Assembly (NCBI RefSeq): GCF_024341905.1
Contig: NZ_BQXY01000016.1
Span: 1-46,142, forward strand
DNA: 46,142 bases
Reading direction: 5' to 3'
Origin: Clostridium folliculivorans
Lineage (GTDB): Bacteria > Bacillota > Clostridia > Clostridiales > Clostridiaceae
Position 1 is the stretch's first letter. The number at the start of each line of letters is the position of its first letter. The position numbers and the translations under genes were made by a program. The notes under the pieces were generated by a model. It saw only the letters and a program-made list of their open reading frames with translations, ran no database searches and was not told the origin of the DNA. Below are positions 7,542 to 15,660 of this stretch, in pieces.

Positions 7542-8471
7542 ATGAATTTTATAGGACATAGTGAAATATTAAGCAGATTTGATAATAGTATAGAAAGAAA
7601 TGCACTCTCTCATGCTCATCTAATAATTGGTGAAGACGGAATTGGAAAGAGTATTGTAGCTAAAAGATTTGCAGCTAAAATAATGAAAAAAGATGATTTT
7701 AAAGAATATATTGATATAGTTAATTATAAAACTACTAAAAATTCCTTTGGAGTAGATGAAGTAAGAGAAATTATAACAGAAACAAATAAAAGGCCTTATG
7801 AAGGCGATAAAAAAGTAATTATTATATATGAGGGGAATAAGCTAACGGTTCAAGCACAGAATGCTTTACTTAAAACAATTGAAGAACCCCCTTCTGGAGT
7901 ATATATAATAATTTTATGTGAAAGTGCTGAATTAATTCTAGATACAATAAAGTCTAGATGCCAAGTACATAGGTTATTTCCACTAAAGGAATCTGAAATA
8001 AAGCTTTTTATAGAAGAAAAGTATTCTAACATAGCTGAAGACAAGAAAAGTACCTTAATTTCTTTCAGTGAAGGAATACCTGGTAAAGTTGAAAAGTTTA
8101 TTGAAGATAGTAGTTTTGAAGACCTAAGAAATATAGTATTGGATTTATTAAGGGACATAAATAGTCATAATGAAGACATAATACTAAAGTATGAAACTAT
8201 TATAGCTAAGCATGATAATAAACAAGAGGATATATTTTCGATTATAATATCCTTTGTAAGGGATATAATTATATATAAAGAGCTACAAGATAGTACGTAT
8301 ATTATAAATAGAGATAAGCTAGATAAGATAAAAGACTTATCAAACATGATGGCTTATAAAAAGTTAAGGGGAATAATAAGAGTTATAGATGAAACTAGGA
8401 TAAATCTAAGGAGTAATACTAATGCTCAAATGACCTTTAATGTTATGATGATAAGCCTACTGGAGGTTTAA
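7542..8471 (+). CDS. holB: DNA polymerase III delta' subunit
   Basis: HolB is the delta' part of the clamp loader that places the sliding clamp on DNA. The 309-residue protein has the AAA+ P-loop form GEDGIGKS (30-37), the NALLKTIEEPP segment and the SRC motif (IKSRCQVHRL). It lacks the cysteine zinc module of the E. coli protein and is slightly short, as in other clostridia. The ribosome binding site GGAGGA lies 7 bases upstream, and the stop is one base before the ricT ATG, so the two are likely translationally coupled. Confidence 0.93.
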   Translation: MNFIGHSEILSRFDNSIERNALSHAHLIIGEDGIGKSIVAKRFAAKIMKKDDFKEYIDIVNYKTTKNSFGVDEVREIITETNKRPYEGDKKVIIIYEGNKLTVQAQNALLKTIEEPPSGVYIIILCESAELILDTIKSRCQVHRLFPLKESEIKLFIEEKYSNIAEDKKSTLISFSEGIPGKVEKFIEDSSFEDLRNIVLDLLRDINSHNEDIILKYETIIAKHDNKQEDIFSIIISFVRDIIIYKELQDSTYIINRDKLDKIKDLSNMMAYKKLRGIIRVIDETRINLRSNTNAQMTFNVMMISLLEV

Positions 8472-8472
8472 T

Positions 8473-9378
8473 ATGATCAAAGTCGTAGGAGTTCGTTTTA
8501 AAAAGGCAGGAAAGATTTATTATTTTAATCCAAATGAGATTGAAATAAAGAAAGACGATAATGTTATAGTTGAAACAGCAAGAGGAATAGAATTTGGAGA
8601 ATGCGTTATTGGACCTAAAGAAATAGATGAAAGTGAAATCGTTGCACCTCTAAAAAGTGTTCTAAGAGTGGCTGATATTGATGATATAGCTAGACATGAA
8701 GATAATAAAAGCAGAGAAAAGCATGCTTTTGAAGTGTGTTTTGATAAAATAACAGAACATAAATTAAATATGAAACTTATAGATGTAGAATATACATTTG
8801 ATAATAATAAAGTTATATTTTATTTCACTGCAGATGGAAGAGTAGATTTTAGAGAACTAGTAAAAGATCTTGCAACAATATTTAAAACAAGAATAGAACT
8901 TAGACAAATTGGAGTAAGAGATGAAGCTAAGATGATAGGCGGTTTAGGACCTTGCGGCAGATCATTGTGTTGCTCTACATTTTTAGGCGATTTTGCTTCA
9001 GTTTCAATAAAAATGGCTAAAGAACAAAATCTTTCGCTTAATCCTACCAAAATATCAGGAATATGCGGAAGACTTATGTGCTGTCTTAATTATGAGCAAA
9101 ATACATATGAAGATATACGCAAGAGATTGCCTAAGATTGGTTCAGTTGTTGAAACTGAGCTTGGTAGAGGTGAAGTTATTTCTAACTCAGTAGTTAAAGA
9201 GAAAGTTAAGGTTAAACTATTTAGAGGTGAAGAAGATTTTGTAGAAGAATTCAAGATTGAAAATGTTAAGCTTATATCAGGAGGATATGAAGGTACAGTA
9301 GACGACCATGATATAAAGCTAGAATTAGATGATGATATAGACAAAAAGATGATAAAGGACTTGTTTAGTGGTAATTAA
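8473..9378 (+). CDS. ricT: RicT / PSP1-domain regulatory protein (YaaT)
   Basis: The 301-residue protein has the PSP1 C-terminal domain with conserved GGLGPCGRSLCCSTFLGDF and ICGRLMCCLNYE, giving cysteines 161, 166, 167, 198, 203 and 204. In B. subtilis RicT forms a complex with RicA and RicF that carries Fe-S clusters and promotes RNase Y cleavage of some transcripts and entry into sporulation and competence. The ATG follows the holB stop by one base, with TGGAGG 6 bases upstream. Confidence 0.93.
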   Translation: MIKVVGVRFKKAGKIYYFNPNEIEIKKDDNVIVETARGIEFGECVIGPKEIDESEIVAPLKSVLRVADIDDIARHEDNKSREKHAFEVCFDKITEHKLNMKLIDVEYTFDNNKVIFYFTADGRVDFRELVKDLATIFKTRIELRQIGVRDEAKMIGGLGPCGRSLCCSTFLGDFASVSIKMAKEQNLSLNPTKISGICGRLMCCLNYEQNTYEDIRKRLPKIGSVVETELGRGEVISNSVVKEKVKVKLFRGEEDFVEEFKIENVKLISGGYEGTVDDHDIKLELDDDIDKKMIKDLFSGN

Positions 9379-9389
9379 GGAGGTAAACT

Positions 9390-9593
9390 ATGAAATCTTC
9401 AATAAAAATTCCTAGCATGAAAACATCAGATGACATTATTAAGATTAAAAAGGCTATCTCAAGTAATGAAGGTGTAATTGCTTGTGAGATAAGCAAGGAA
9501 AAGGGAGAAGTTAATGTTGTTTATGACAATTATTTTGTTGAACTGGATGAAATAATAACTTCCATTGAAGATTTGGGATATATTGTTTTGTAA
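9390..9593 (+). CDS. HMA-fold protein lacking the CxxC metal site
   Basis: The 67-residue protein has the length and ferredoxin-like beta-alpha-beta pattern of heavy-metal-associated (HMA) domains: strand MKSSIKIPSM, helix, GVIACEISKEKGEVNVVYD, helix DEIITSIEDLGY, final strand. The loop that should read M-x-C-x-x-C is M10-K-T-S-D-D, so both metal-binding cysteines are absent. The only Cys is in the second strand. It is therefore unlikely to carry copper in the usual way. AGGAGG lies 6 bases upstream. It is the last gene of the tmk-darA-holB-ricT run. Confidence 0.75.
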   Translation: MKSSIKIPSMKTSDDIIKIKKAISSNEGVIACEISKEKGEVNVVYDNYFVELDEIITSIEDLGYIVL

Positions 9594-9650
9594 AATTGTA
9601 GAACTAACAACAAAAGTCTTTTAAAATTAAATAAAACATGTTAAAATGAA

Positions 9651-9677
9651 TGTGGTGTTTGTACACCACATTTTTTT
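9651..9677 (+). terminator. Hairpin plus T7 between the ricT run and ferredoxin
   Basis: TGTGGTG (9651-9657) pairs with CACCACA (9664-9670) around a 6-base loop, followed by seven T residues. It can end the upstream operon. The ferredoxin ribosome binding site (AGGAGG) starts one base after the T-run, so if ferredoxin is transcribed from the weak TAAAAT -10-like site at 9642-9647, the hairpin lies in its 5' leader. Confidence 0.75.
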
Positions 9678-9691
9678 AGGAGGTGTTTGTT

Positions 9692-9862
9692 ATGGCATAT
9701 AAAATTACAGATGCTTGCGTAAGCTGCGGAGCATGCGCTGCTGAATGCCCAGTTAATGCTATAAGTCAAGGAGATACACAATTCGACATAGATGCAAATT
9801 CATGTATCGATTGTGGAAACTGTGCTAATGTTTGCCCAGTAGGAGCACCAGTTCAAGACTAG
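9692..9862 (+). CDS. 2[4Fe-4S] ferredoxin
   Basis: This is a 56-residue clostridial-type ferredoxin with two C-x2-C-x2-C-x3-C-P motifs: Cys 9, 12, 15, 19 and Cys 38, 41, 44, 48. Each loop binds one [4Fe-4S] cluster, with the fourth Cys of one motif usually ligating the other cluster. Such proteins carry electrons for pyruvate:ferredoxin oxidoreductase, hydrogenase and related enzymes in the cytoplasm. AGGAGG lies 7 bases before the ATG. It is flanked by terminators on both sides, so it is probably a single-gene transcript. Confidence 0.96.
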   Translation: MAYKITDACVSCGACAAECPVNAISQGDTQFDIDANSCIDCGNCANVCPVGAPVQD

Positions 9863-9876
9863 TTTTAAATTGGACA

Positions 9877-9901
9877 GGCCACCGTAAGGTGGCCTTTTTT
9901 T
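9877..9901 (+). terminator. Rho-independent terminator after ferredoxin
   Basis: GGCCACC and GGTGGCC form a 7-bp GC-rich stem around GTAA, followed by seven T residues. It lies 15 bases after the ferredoxin stop. Confidence 0.93.
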
Positions 9902-9912
9902 ATACAAAAATG

Positions 9913-10551
9913 TTATTTAATCAAACTAAAAAGTATAACATTATTAGATGAACTTTCATTTTCATCAGGTATAAACTTATAAGAATCGATCTTTCTCACA
10001 TTTTTAATAGAAGTCAGAAACTTTTCTGGACCTTCAAGTTCGAAAGTAAGCTTTGGAGTTTTGTAGTGCATAGGAATAATATATGTTGGGTTAATAGAAG
10101 TTGCAACCTTAGCAGCTTCTGAGCCATCGATAGTAAAGTTTCCTCCTACAGGTATCATAAGGATATCCACTTGCCCTATCTTTGATAATGTTTCCGAGTC
10201 AAGTATGTGACCTAGATCCCCAAGATGACATATTCTAAAACCATCTATATTGATAATATAAATGATATTAGCCCCTCTTTTTAACCCATTTTCTTTATCA
10301 TGATAACTTTGTATACCTTCAATGGTGCAAAATTCAGTTTCATGATATCCTATTGTATCGATTAATTTAGTTTCAGAATTAGCTACAGATATATAACAAT
10401 GATCAAAATGTTTATGACTCATAACTATTAAGTCCACTTTATCTTCATAGCTTGAATAACCTATGTCATTAGGAAATGGGTCTAATAATAACCTTTTCCC
10501 AATAGAATTTTTTAATAAAAACGAAGCATGTCCTAGAGAAATTATTTCCAT
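9913..10551 (-). CDS. Metallo-beta-lactamase-fold hydrolase (UlaG/UPF0173-like)
   Basis: The 212-residue protein has the MBL metal motif SHKHFDH (45-51; His46, His48, Asp50, His51), HLGDLGH and IPMHYKTP, in the order seen in the short UlaG-like and UPF0173 hydrolases. MEIISLGHASFLL is the usual first strand. These enzymes bind two metal ions, but substrates are mostly unknown; no lactonase-specific feature is visible. The start ATG is preceded by AAGGATG with a longer spacer of about 10 bases. It is divergent from ctsR and ends 11 bases from the ferredoxin terminator. Confidence 0.88.
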   Translation of the reverse strand: MEIISLGHASFLLKNSIGKRLLLDPFPNDIGYSSYEDKVDLIVMSHKHFDHCYISVANSETKLIDTIGYHETEFCTIEGIQSYHDKENGLKRGANIIYIINIDGFRICHLGDLGHILDSETLSKIGQVDILMIPVGGNFTIDGSEAAKVATSINPTYIIPMHYKTPKLTFELEGPEKFLTSIKNVRKIDSYKFIPDENESSSNNVILFSLIK

Positions 10552-10713
10552 ACAGTCACATCCTTAAATTTGCTTTTTATACTTCTATTATAACCATAAG
10601 AGTTCGTTATACTCAATTAGAGCAAGATAACTTTGATTTTCTATGAGTATCTTTGTTAATTAATAACACTTATTACTTGATTCAATATTGAAAAAATATT
10701 ATTATATATTTAA

Positions 10714-10730
10714 GGTCAAAGAAAGTCAAA
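10714..10730 (+). promoter_or_regulatory. CtsR operator upstream of ctsR
   Basis: GGTCAAA-GAA-AGTCAAA is a direct heptad repeat with 3-base spacing, matching the CtsR consensus (A/G)GTCAAANAN(A/G)GTCAAA. It lies just 5' of the ribosome binding site of ctsR (AAGGTGG), where CtsR would block the operon promoter. A -35-like TTGATT is at 10677-10682 with AT-rich -10 candidates after it, but spacing is ambiguous. Confidence 0.9.
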
Positions 10731-10743
10731 GTAAGGTGGTGAT

Positions 10744-11202
10744 ATGGTGGCTAGATTATCTGACGTTATAGAAGAATTCATAAAAAACTTACTTGAACAG
10801 AGCTGTGATCAAGAACTTCAAATACAAAGAAATGAGTTAGCTGACAAGTTCTCTTGTGCACCATCACAAATAAACTATGTATTAACAACTAGATTTACTT
10901 GTGATAAGGGTTATTTAATTGAAAGCAAAAGAGGCGGCGGAGGTTGCATACTTATAAAGAAAATTACTTATGATACAAAAGATAAGATTTATGAAATAAT
11001 AAGTTCTAGCATAGGAGATAGTTTAACCTATCAAAATGGAGTAGCAATAATAGAAAGCTTATATGATTTAGATATAATAAATAAACGTGAATTAGCTTTA
11101 ATTAAAATTGCAATTAATGATAGAACTCTCCAAAATGCAGAAAATAAAAATAGAGTTAGAGCAGATATATTAAGATCATTGGTCATGGTTCTATTATCTT
11201 AA
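10744..11202 (+). CDS. ctsR: CtsR, repressor of class III heat shock genes
   Basis: CtsR is a dimeric winged-helix repressor of clp genes. The 152-residue protein has the N-terminal DNA-binding domain (1-75) with the glycine-rich wing ESKRGGGGCILI, which senses heat in B. subtilis, and the C-terminal four-helix domain contacted by McsB. The start ATG lies 5 bases after AAGGTGG. It heads the ctsR-mcsA-mcsB-clpC operon and its own operator lies directly upstream, so it is autoregulated. Confidence 0.96.
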   Translation: MVARLSDVIEEFIKNLLEQSCDQELQIQRNELADKFSCAPSQINYVLTTRFTCDKGYLIESKRGGGGCILIKKITYDTKDKIYEIISSSIGDSLTYQNGVAIIESLYDLDIINKRELALIKIAINDRTLQNAENKNRVRADILRSLVMVLLS

Positions 11203-11222
11203 GGTAAAGGGAGGTAAGAGAT

Positions 11223-11741
11223 ATGTTATGTGATAAATGTGGTTCAAGAGAAGCTAGTGTTCATATCGTGAAGGTTATAAATGGAGATAAGAAAGAAGTG
11301 AATCTATGTGATAAGTGTGCTAATGAATCCATGGAGATACCTTTAAATCCTTTTGAAGATTTAGGTGAGTTTTCTTTCCAAAACCTTTTGAGTGGACTTG
11401 TGGATTATGTAAACAAAACATCCCGAGATACCCAGAAAACTGAAGTAACTTGTGAGAATTGTGGAATGGCTTATAATGAATTCCAGAAGACAGGACTTTT
11501 AGGGTGTAGTGAATGTTATAAAAACTTTCAAAATACAATTAATCCTGTAATCAAAAGAGTTCAAGGAGATGTAGAACACATAGGTAAAGTTCCTACAAAA
11601 GCAGGTAAATGTTTAGTAGAAAAGAGAAAGTTGTTAAAATTGAAGGAAGAACTTCAGCATGCAATTTTGGGTGAAGAATATGAAAGAGCTGCAGTCCTTA
11701 GAGATGAAATAAAGTCACTTCAAGAAATCATTGGAGAATAG
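11223..11741 (+). CDS. mcsA: McsA, activator of the protein arginine kinase
   Basis: McsA binds zinc and activates McsB. The 172-residue protein has four CxxC pairs (Cys 3/6, 29/32, 76/79, 94/97) and a C-terminal UVR domain (about 132-170, LVEKRKLLKLKEELQHAI and EYERAAVLRDEIKSL), the same module found in ClpC. GGGAGG lies 9 bases upstream of the ATG. Its stop is 11 bases before mcsB. Confidence 0.95.
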   Translation: MLCDKCGSREASVHIVKVINGDKKEVNLCDKCANESMEIPLNPFEDLGEFSFQNLLSGLVDYVNKTSRDTQKTEVTCENCGMAYNEFQKTGLLGCSECYKNFQNTINPVIKRVQGDVEHIGKVPTKAGKCLVEKRKLLKLKEELQHAILGEEYERAAVLRDEIKSLQEIIGE

Positions 11742-11752
11742 GAGGATACTTT

Positions 11753-12790
11753 ATGAATAATTGGATTAGTGGACTTGATAATGCTAATGATGAAATAGTT
11801 ATTAGTTCAAGAGTAAGACTTGCAAGGAATTTGAAAAAAGTACATTTTACTAATAAACTTGATGAAAACGCAGGAAGAGAAAATGTTGACAGAATAGAGA
11901 GTGCATTCTATTTAAATGAAAATACAAGAGATAAATTTACAACAGTTAGGCTTTGGGAGATAGGTGGAAATGTATCAACTAGTTATTTTGAGAAGCATCT
12001 TATTAGTCCTAATTTATTGAAATCTTATAAAAAAACAGCTTTTTTAGTTGATAAAGATGAAACAATGAGCATAATGATAAATGAAGAAGATCATATAAGA
12101 CTTCAGTGTATAACAAAAGGATTTGATATTAAAGAAGCCTACAATGAAGCCACTAAACTTGATGATATGCTTGAAAACTATCTTGATTATGCTTTTGATG
12201 AGAGGTTTGGATATTTAACAGCTTGCCCTACTAATATAGGCACTGGAATGAGAGCCTCAGTAATGATTCATCTTCCAGCACTTACTATGAATAAAGAAAT
12301 AGATGGTTTAATAAAAGGATTAGCCCAAGTAGGAATGACAATAAGAGGTCTTTATGGAGAAGGATCTAATGCAGATAGTAATATATATCAAATTTCTAAT
12401 CAAGTAACTTTAGGAGTTACTGAAGAAGAAATACTAAACAATCTGCAGGCTGTTGTTTCTCAAATAACAGCTCAAGAAATAAAATCAAGAGAACACCTAA
12501 GAGCTAATTATGAATATGAAATTTTGGATAAAATATATAGGTCAATTGGAATACTAAAGAATGCAATTATATTAAGTTCAAAAGAATGCCTAGAACTTTT
12601 GTCTTATGTAAGATTAGGCGTAGAAATGTCAATAATAGATGATATAGATAAAAAACTTTTGAACAGTTTACTTGTATTAATTCAGCCAGCTTCTCTTCAA
12701 CTTAAGGTTGATAGAAAGCTAACAGAAAAAGAAAGAGATATAGAACGAGGTAAATTAGTTAGAGAGACATTTAGAAAAATTAATAATTAG
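11753..12790 (+). CDS. mcsB: McsB, protein arginine kinase
   Basis: McsB phosphorylates arginine in proteins, marking them for ClpCP and inactivating CtsR. The 345-residue protein has the phosphagen-kinase fold signatures SSRVRLARN (18-26), the catalytic-loop CPTNIGTGMRASV with Cys158, and a C-terminal region ending RKINN. Length is typical. AGGAGG precedes the ATG, and clpC follows 11 bases after the stop. Confidence 0.96.
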   Translation: MNNWISGLDNANDEIVISSRVRLARNLKKVHFTNKLDENAGRENVDRIESAFYLNENTRDKFTTVRLWEIGGNVSTSYFEKHLISPNLLKSYKKTAFLVDKDETMSIMINEEDHIRLQCITKGFDIKEAYNEATKLDDMLENYLDYAFDERFGYLTACPTNIGTGMRASVMIHLPALTMNKEIDGLIKGLAQVGMTIRGLYGEGSNADSNIYQISNQVTLGVTEEEILNNLQAVVSQITAQEIKSREHLRANYEYEILDKIYRSIGILKNAIILSSKECLELLSYVRLGVEMSIIDDIDKKLLNSLLVLIQPASLQLKVDRKLTEKERDIERGKLVRETFRKINN

Positions 12791-12801
12791 GAGGTGACAC
12801 C

Positions 12802-15258
12802 ATGTTATTTGGTAGATTTACTGAAAGAGCTCAGAAGGTGTTAATGAATGCTAGAGAGCAATCTAAAAAGTATAAACATGGTTATATAGGTACAGAGCAT
12901 ATACTTATAGGTATATTAACTGACGAAGGTAAAAGTAAAGAATTATTAAACTCTTACGGTGTTACTGTAGAAACTGTAGGTAAACTGATTCAGCAATATG
13001 TTGGTGAAGGAGAAGTGGAATACTTCTCAGGTGAAATCCCTCTAACTCCAAGAACAAAAAGACTTTTGGATAATAGTCTAGTAGAGGCTAGAAATCTAGG
13101 ACATAACTATATAAGCCCAGAGCATATATTGTTAGCATTGTTAGCTGATAATGAAGGTGTAGCGTACACGATACTAAACAATCTTAATGTGAACTTTGAA
13201 AAGCTTAGATCAGATATAATAAACAGCTTTAATGGAAAACCAGCATCACAAGGTGGTCAGCAAGATAGCCCACAGAGAAGAAGAACTGATAAAACACCAA
13301 GTTTAGATCAGTTTGGTAGAGACTTAACTGAAATGGCTATTGAAGGCAAGTTAGATCCTGTAGTGGGAAGAGATGAAGAAACACAAAGAGTCTTAGAAAT
13401 TCTTTGTAGAAGAATAAAAAACAATCCATGTTTAATAGGAGATCCTGGAGTAGGTAAGACTGCAATAGCAGAAGGATTAGCTCAAAAGATAGTTGAAGGA
13501 AATATACCTGAGATACTTAAAGATAAAAGAGTAGTTGCCTTGGATATAACATCAATGATAGCTGGTGCAAAATATAGAGGTGAATTTGAAGATAGATTGA
13601 AGAAGGTAATGGAAGAAATAAGAACCGCAGGTAATGTACTTCTATTCATAGATGAGATTCATACAATTGTTGGAGCTGGCGGAGCTGAAGGAGCAATAGA
13701 TGCATCTAATATACTAAAACCAGCATTAGCAAGAGGAGAAATTCAATGTATAGGTGCTACAACTATAGATGAATACAGAAAATATATTGAAAAAGATTCT
13801 GCTCTTGAAAGAAGATTTCAGCCAGTAAATGTTGGAGAACCTTCTAAAGATGAAACATTACAGATATTAAAAGGACTTAGAGATAAATATGAGGCTCATC
13901 ATGGTGTTAAGATAACTGATGAAGCTCTAGAGGCAGCAGTTAATCTTTCAGATAGATATATAACTGATAGATATATGCCAGATAAAGCTATAGACTTAAT
14001 TGATGAAGCAGCAGCTAAGGTTAGAATAGAAAACTTAACTACTCCTCCAGATTTAAAAGAAATGGAAGAACAAATAGAAAAAGCTACAAAGGAAAAAGAA
14101 GATGCTATAGCAGTACAAAACTTTGAGAAAGCAGCTGAACTTAGAGATAGAGAGAAGAGACTAAGAGAGAAGCTTGACCATATGAAGACTAATTGGACTA
14201 CTCAAAGTAGTACTAAAACTCATATAGTTGGTGAGCAACAGATAGCATCAGTTGTTTCAAAATGGACTAAAGTTCCTGTAGAAAAGCTTACAGAAACAGA
14301 ATCAGAAAAGCTCTTAAAGCTTGAGGAAATACTTCATAAGAGAGTTGTAGGACAAAATGAAGCAGTTAAATCTGTATCTAGAGCAGTAAGAAGAGCTAGA
14401 GTTGGGTTAAAGGATCCAAATAGACCTATCGGATCTTTCATATTCTTAGGACCTACTGGGGTTGGAAAAACTGAGCTTTCAAAGGCATTAGCAGAGTCTA
14501 TGTTCGGTGATGAAGACAATATAGTTAGAGTAGATATGTCTGAATATATGGAGAAACATTCAGTATCAAGACTTATTGGATCTCCTCCAGGGTATGTAGG
14601 ATATGATGAAGGTGGTCAGCTTACAGAGGCGGTAAGAAGAAGGCCTTATTCAGTAGTACTACTTGATGAAATAGAAAAGGCCCATCCAGATGTATTTAAT
14701 ATACTACTTCAAATACTTGAAGATGGAAGACTTACAGATGGAAAAGGAAAGACTGTCAACTTTAAAAATACAATTATAATAATGACATCAAATGTAGGGG
14801 CTCATACAATCAAAAAACAAAAATCTATAGGCTTTGGCTTTGATGAAGATAAGATTGAAACAGAATATGAAAAGATGAAGGAAAATGTTATGGATGATCT
14901 CAGAAAGACATTCAGACCAGAATTTCTAAATAGAATAGATGATACAATTGTGTTCCATGGATTACAAGAGGAAGACTTATTACAAATAGTCAATCTAATG
15001 GTAAATTCAGTTACAGAAAGATTAGATGAACAAGATATTCATTTAGATTTTGATGAAGAAAGTAGAAAGATTCTTGTTGAAAAAGGTAAAGATGTAACTT
15101 ATGGAGCAAGACCTCTAAGAAGAGTGATTACCAAGAGTGTTGAAGATAAATTAAGTGAAGAAATGCTTAGAGGTAATATAAAGAGAGGTCAAAGAGTCAA
15201 AGTTACTGTAGAAGAAGGAGAATTAAAGTTTACTCCAGAGCTAGTACCACAGGAATAA
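12802..15258 (+). CDS. clpC: ClpC, AAA+ unfoldase of ClpCP
   Basis: ClpC unfolds proteins, including arginine-phosphorylated ones, and feeds them to ClpP. The 818-residue protein has two N-terminal Clp repeats (1-145), first AAA+ domain with GDPGVGKT (213-220), a UVR-containing middle domain (about 420-450, NFEKAAELRDREKRL) and second AAA+ domain with GPTGVGKT (550-557). Residues 145-170 form a polar linker. AGGAGG lies 8 bases upstream. It is the last gene of the operon; in many relatives radA follows, but here it is 13 kb away. Confidence 0.97.
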   Translation: MLFGRFTERAQKVLMNAREQSKKYKHGYIGTEHILIGILTDEGKSKELLNSYGVTVETVGKLIQQYVGEGEVEYFSGEIPLTPRTKRLLDNSLVEARNLGHNYISPEHILLALLADNEGVAYTILNNLNVNFEKLRSDIINSFNGKPASQGGQQDSPQRRRTDKTPSLDQFGRDLTEMAIEGKLDPVVGRDEETQRVLEILCRRIKNNPCLIGDPGVGKTAIAEGLAQKIVEGNIPEILKDKRVVALDITSMIAGAKYRGEFEDRLKKVMEEIRTAGNVLLFIDEIHTIVGAGGAEGAIDASNILKPALARGEIQCIGATTIDEYRKYIEKDSALERRFQPVNVGEPSKDETLQILKGLRDKYEAHHGVKITDEALEAAVNLSDRYITDRYMPDKAIDLIDEAAAKVRIENLTTPPDLKEMEEQIEKATKEKEDAIAVQNFEKAAELRDREKRLREKLDHMKTNWTTQSSTKTHIVGEQQIASVVSKWTKVPVEKLTETESEKLLKLEEILHKRVVGQNEAVKSVSRAVRRARVGLKDPNRPIGSFIFLGPTGVGKTELSKALAESMFGDEDNIVRVDMSEYMEKHSVSRLIGSPPGYVGYDEGGQLTEAVRRRPYSVVLLDEIEKAHPDVFNILLQILEDGRLTDGKGKTVNFKNTIIIMTSNVGAHTIKKQKSIGFGFDEDKIETEYEKMKENVMDDLRKTFRPEFLNRIDDTIVFHGLQEEDLLQIVNLMVNSVTERLDEQDIHLDFDEESRKILVEKGKDVTYGARPLRRVITKSVEDKLSEEMLRGNIKRGQRVKVTVEEGELKFTPELVPQE

Positions 15259-15270
15259 ATTTATTAGAAA

Positions 15271-15339
15271 AACCGTAGTTTATAAGTATATGAACTTTAA
15301 GTATTAAAGTTTATGTATGAAAGAACTACGGTTCTTTTA
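15271..15339 (+). terminator. Terminator of the ctsR operon
   Basis: AACCGTAGTT (15271-15280) pairs with AACTACGGTT (15324-15333), with a second small hairpin nested in the loop, and is followed by CTTTTATT. It lies 12 bases after the clpC stop. From 15340 to the promoter at 15566 I see no gene or strong signal, only AT-rich sequence. Confidence 0.75.
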
Positions 15340-15565
15340 TTACAGTTAATCTATATAAATGTAATTTATTTTTTTGATAATTTTAAATTTCTGTGATTTC
15401 CACCAATATATATACTGATAGTTGAATTAGGAATCCCATAAGCATATATACGAAAAGGCATAAATAACAACTCAATAAAAAACTTGAATAATAAATATAA
15501 TTAATAAAAAACTATAATGTAGAAGAGGTGTATATAATTAATAATAATTATCTTCTAAAAATAGG

Positions 15566-15593
15566 TTGCAAAATGAGTTTATAGTGCTATAAT
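15566..15593 (+). promoter_or_regulatory. Sigma-A promoter of the trx-reductase/glutaredoxin/gapN operon
   Basis: TTGCAA (15566-15571) and TATAAT (15588-15593) are spaced by 16 bases, with an extended -10 TG (TGCTATAAT). Transcription would start near 15600, just at the edge of the palindrome at 15605-15619, so a bound repressor would block it. Confidence 0.8.
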
Positions 15594-15604
15594 AATATTA
15601 GAGA

Positions 15605-15619
15605 TACCCCTTGGGGGTA
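15605..15619. promoter_or_regulatory. CsoR/CstR-type operator palindrome
   Basis: TACCCCTTGGGGGTA is an inverted repeat with arms TACCCC and GGGGTA around 3 bases. Its G-tract arms, 15-base length and position at +5 to +20 match known operators of the CsoR/CstR family (copper- or persulfide-sensing repressors), for example TACCCTACGGGGGTA before B. subtilis copZA. No csoR-like gene is present in the window, so the regulator would act from elsewhere. The identity of the regulator is inference. Confidence 0.72.
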
Positions 15620-15660
15620 AGCACAGTGGTCAAAAGTATTATTAGGAAAGAGGGAAAAGC

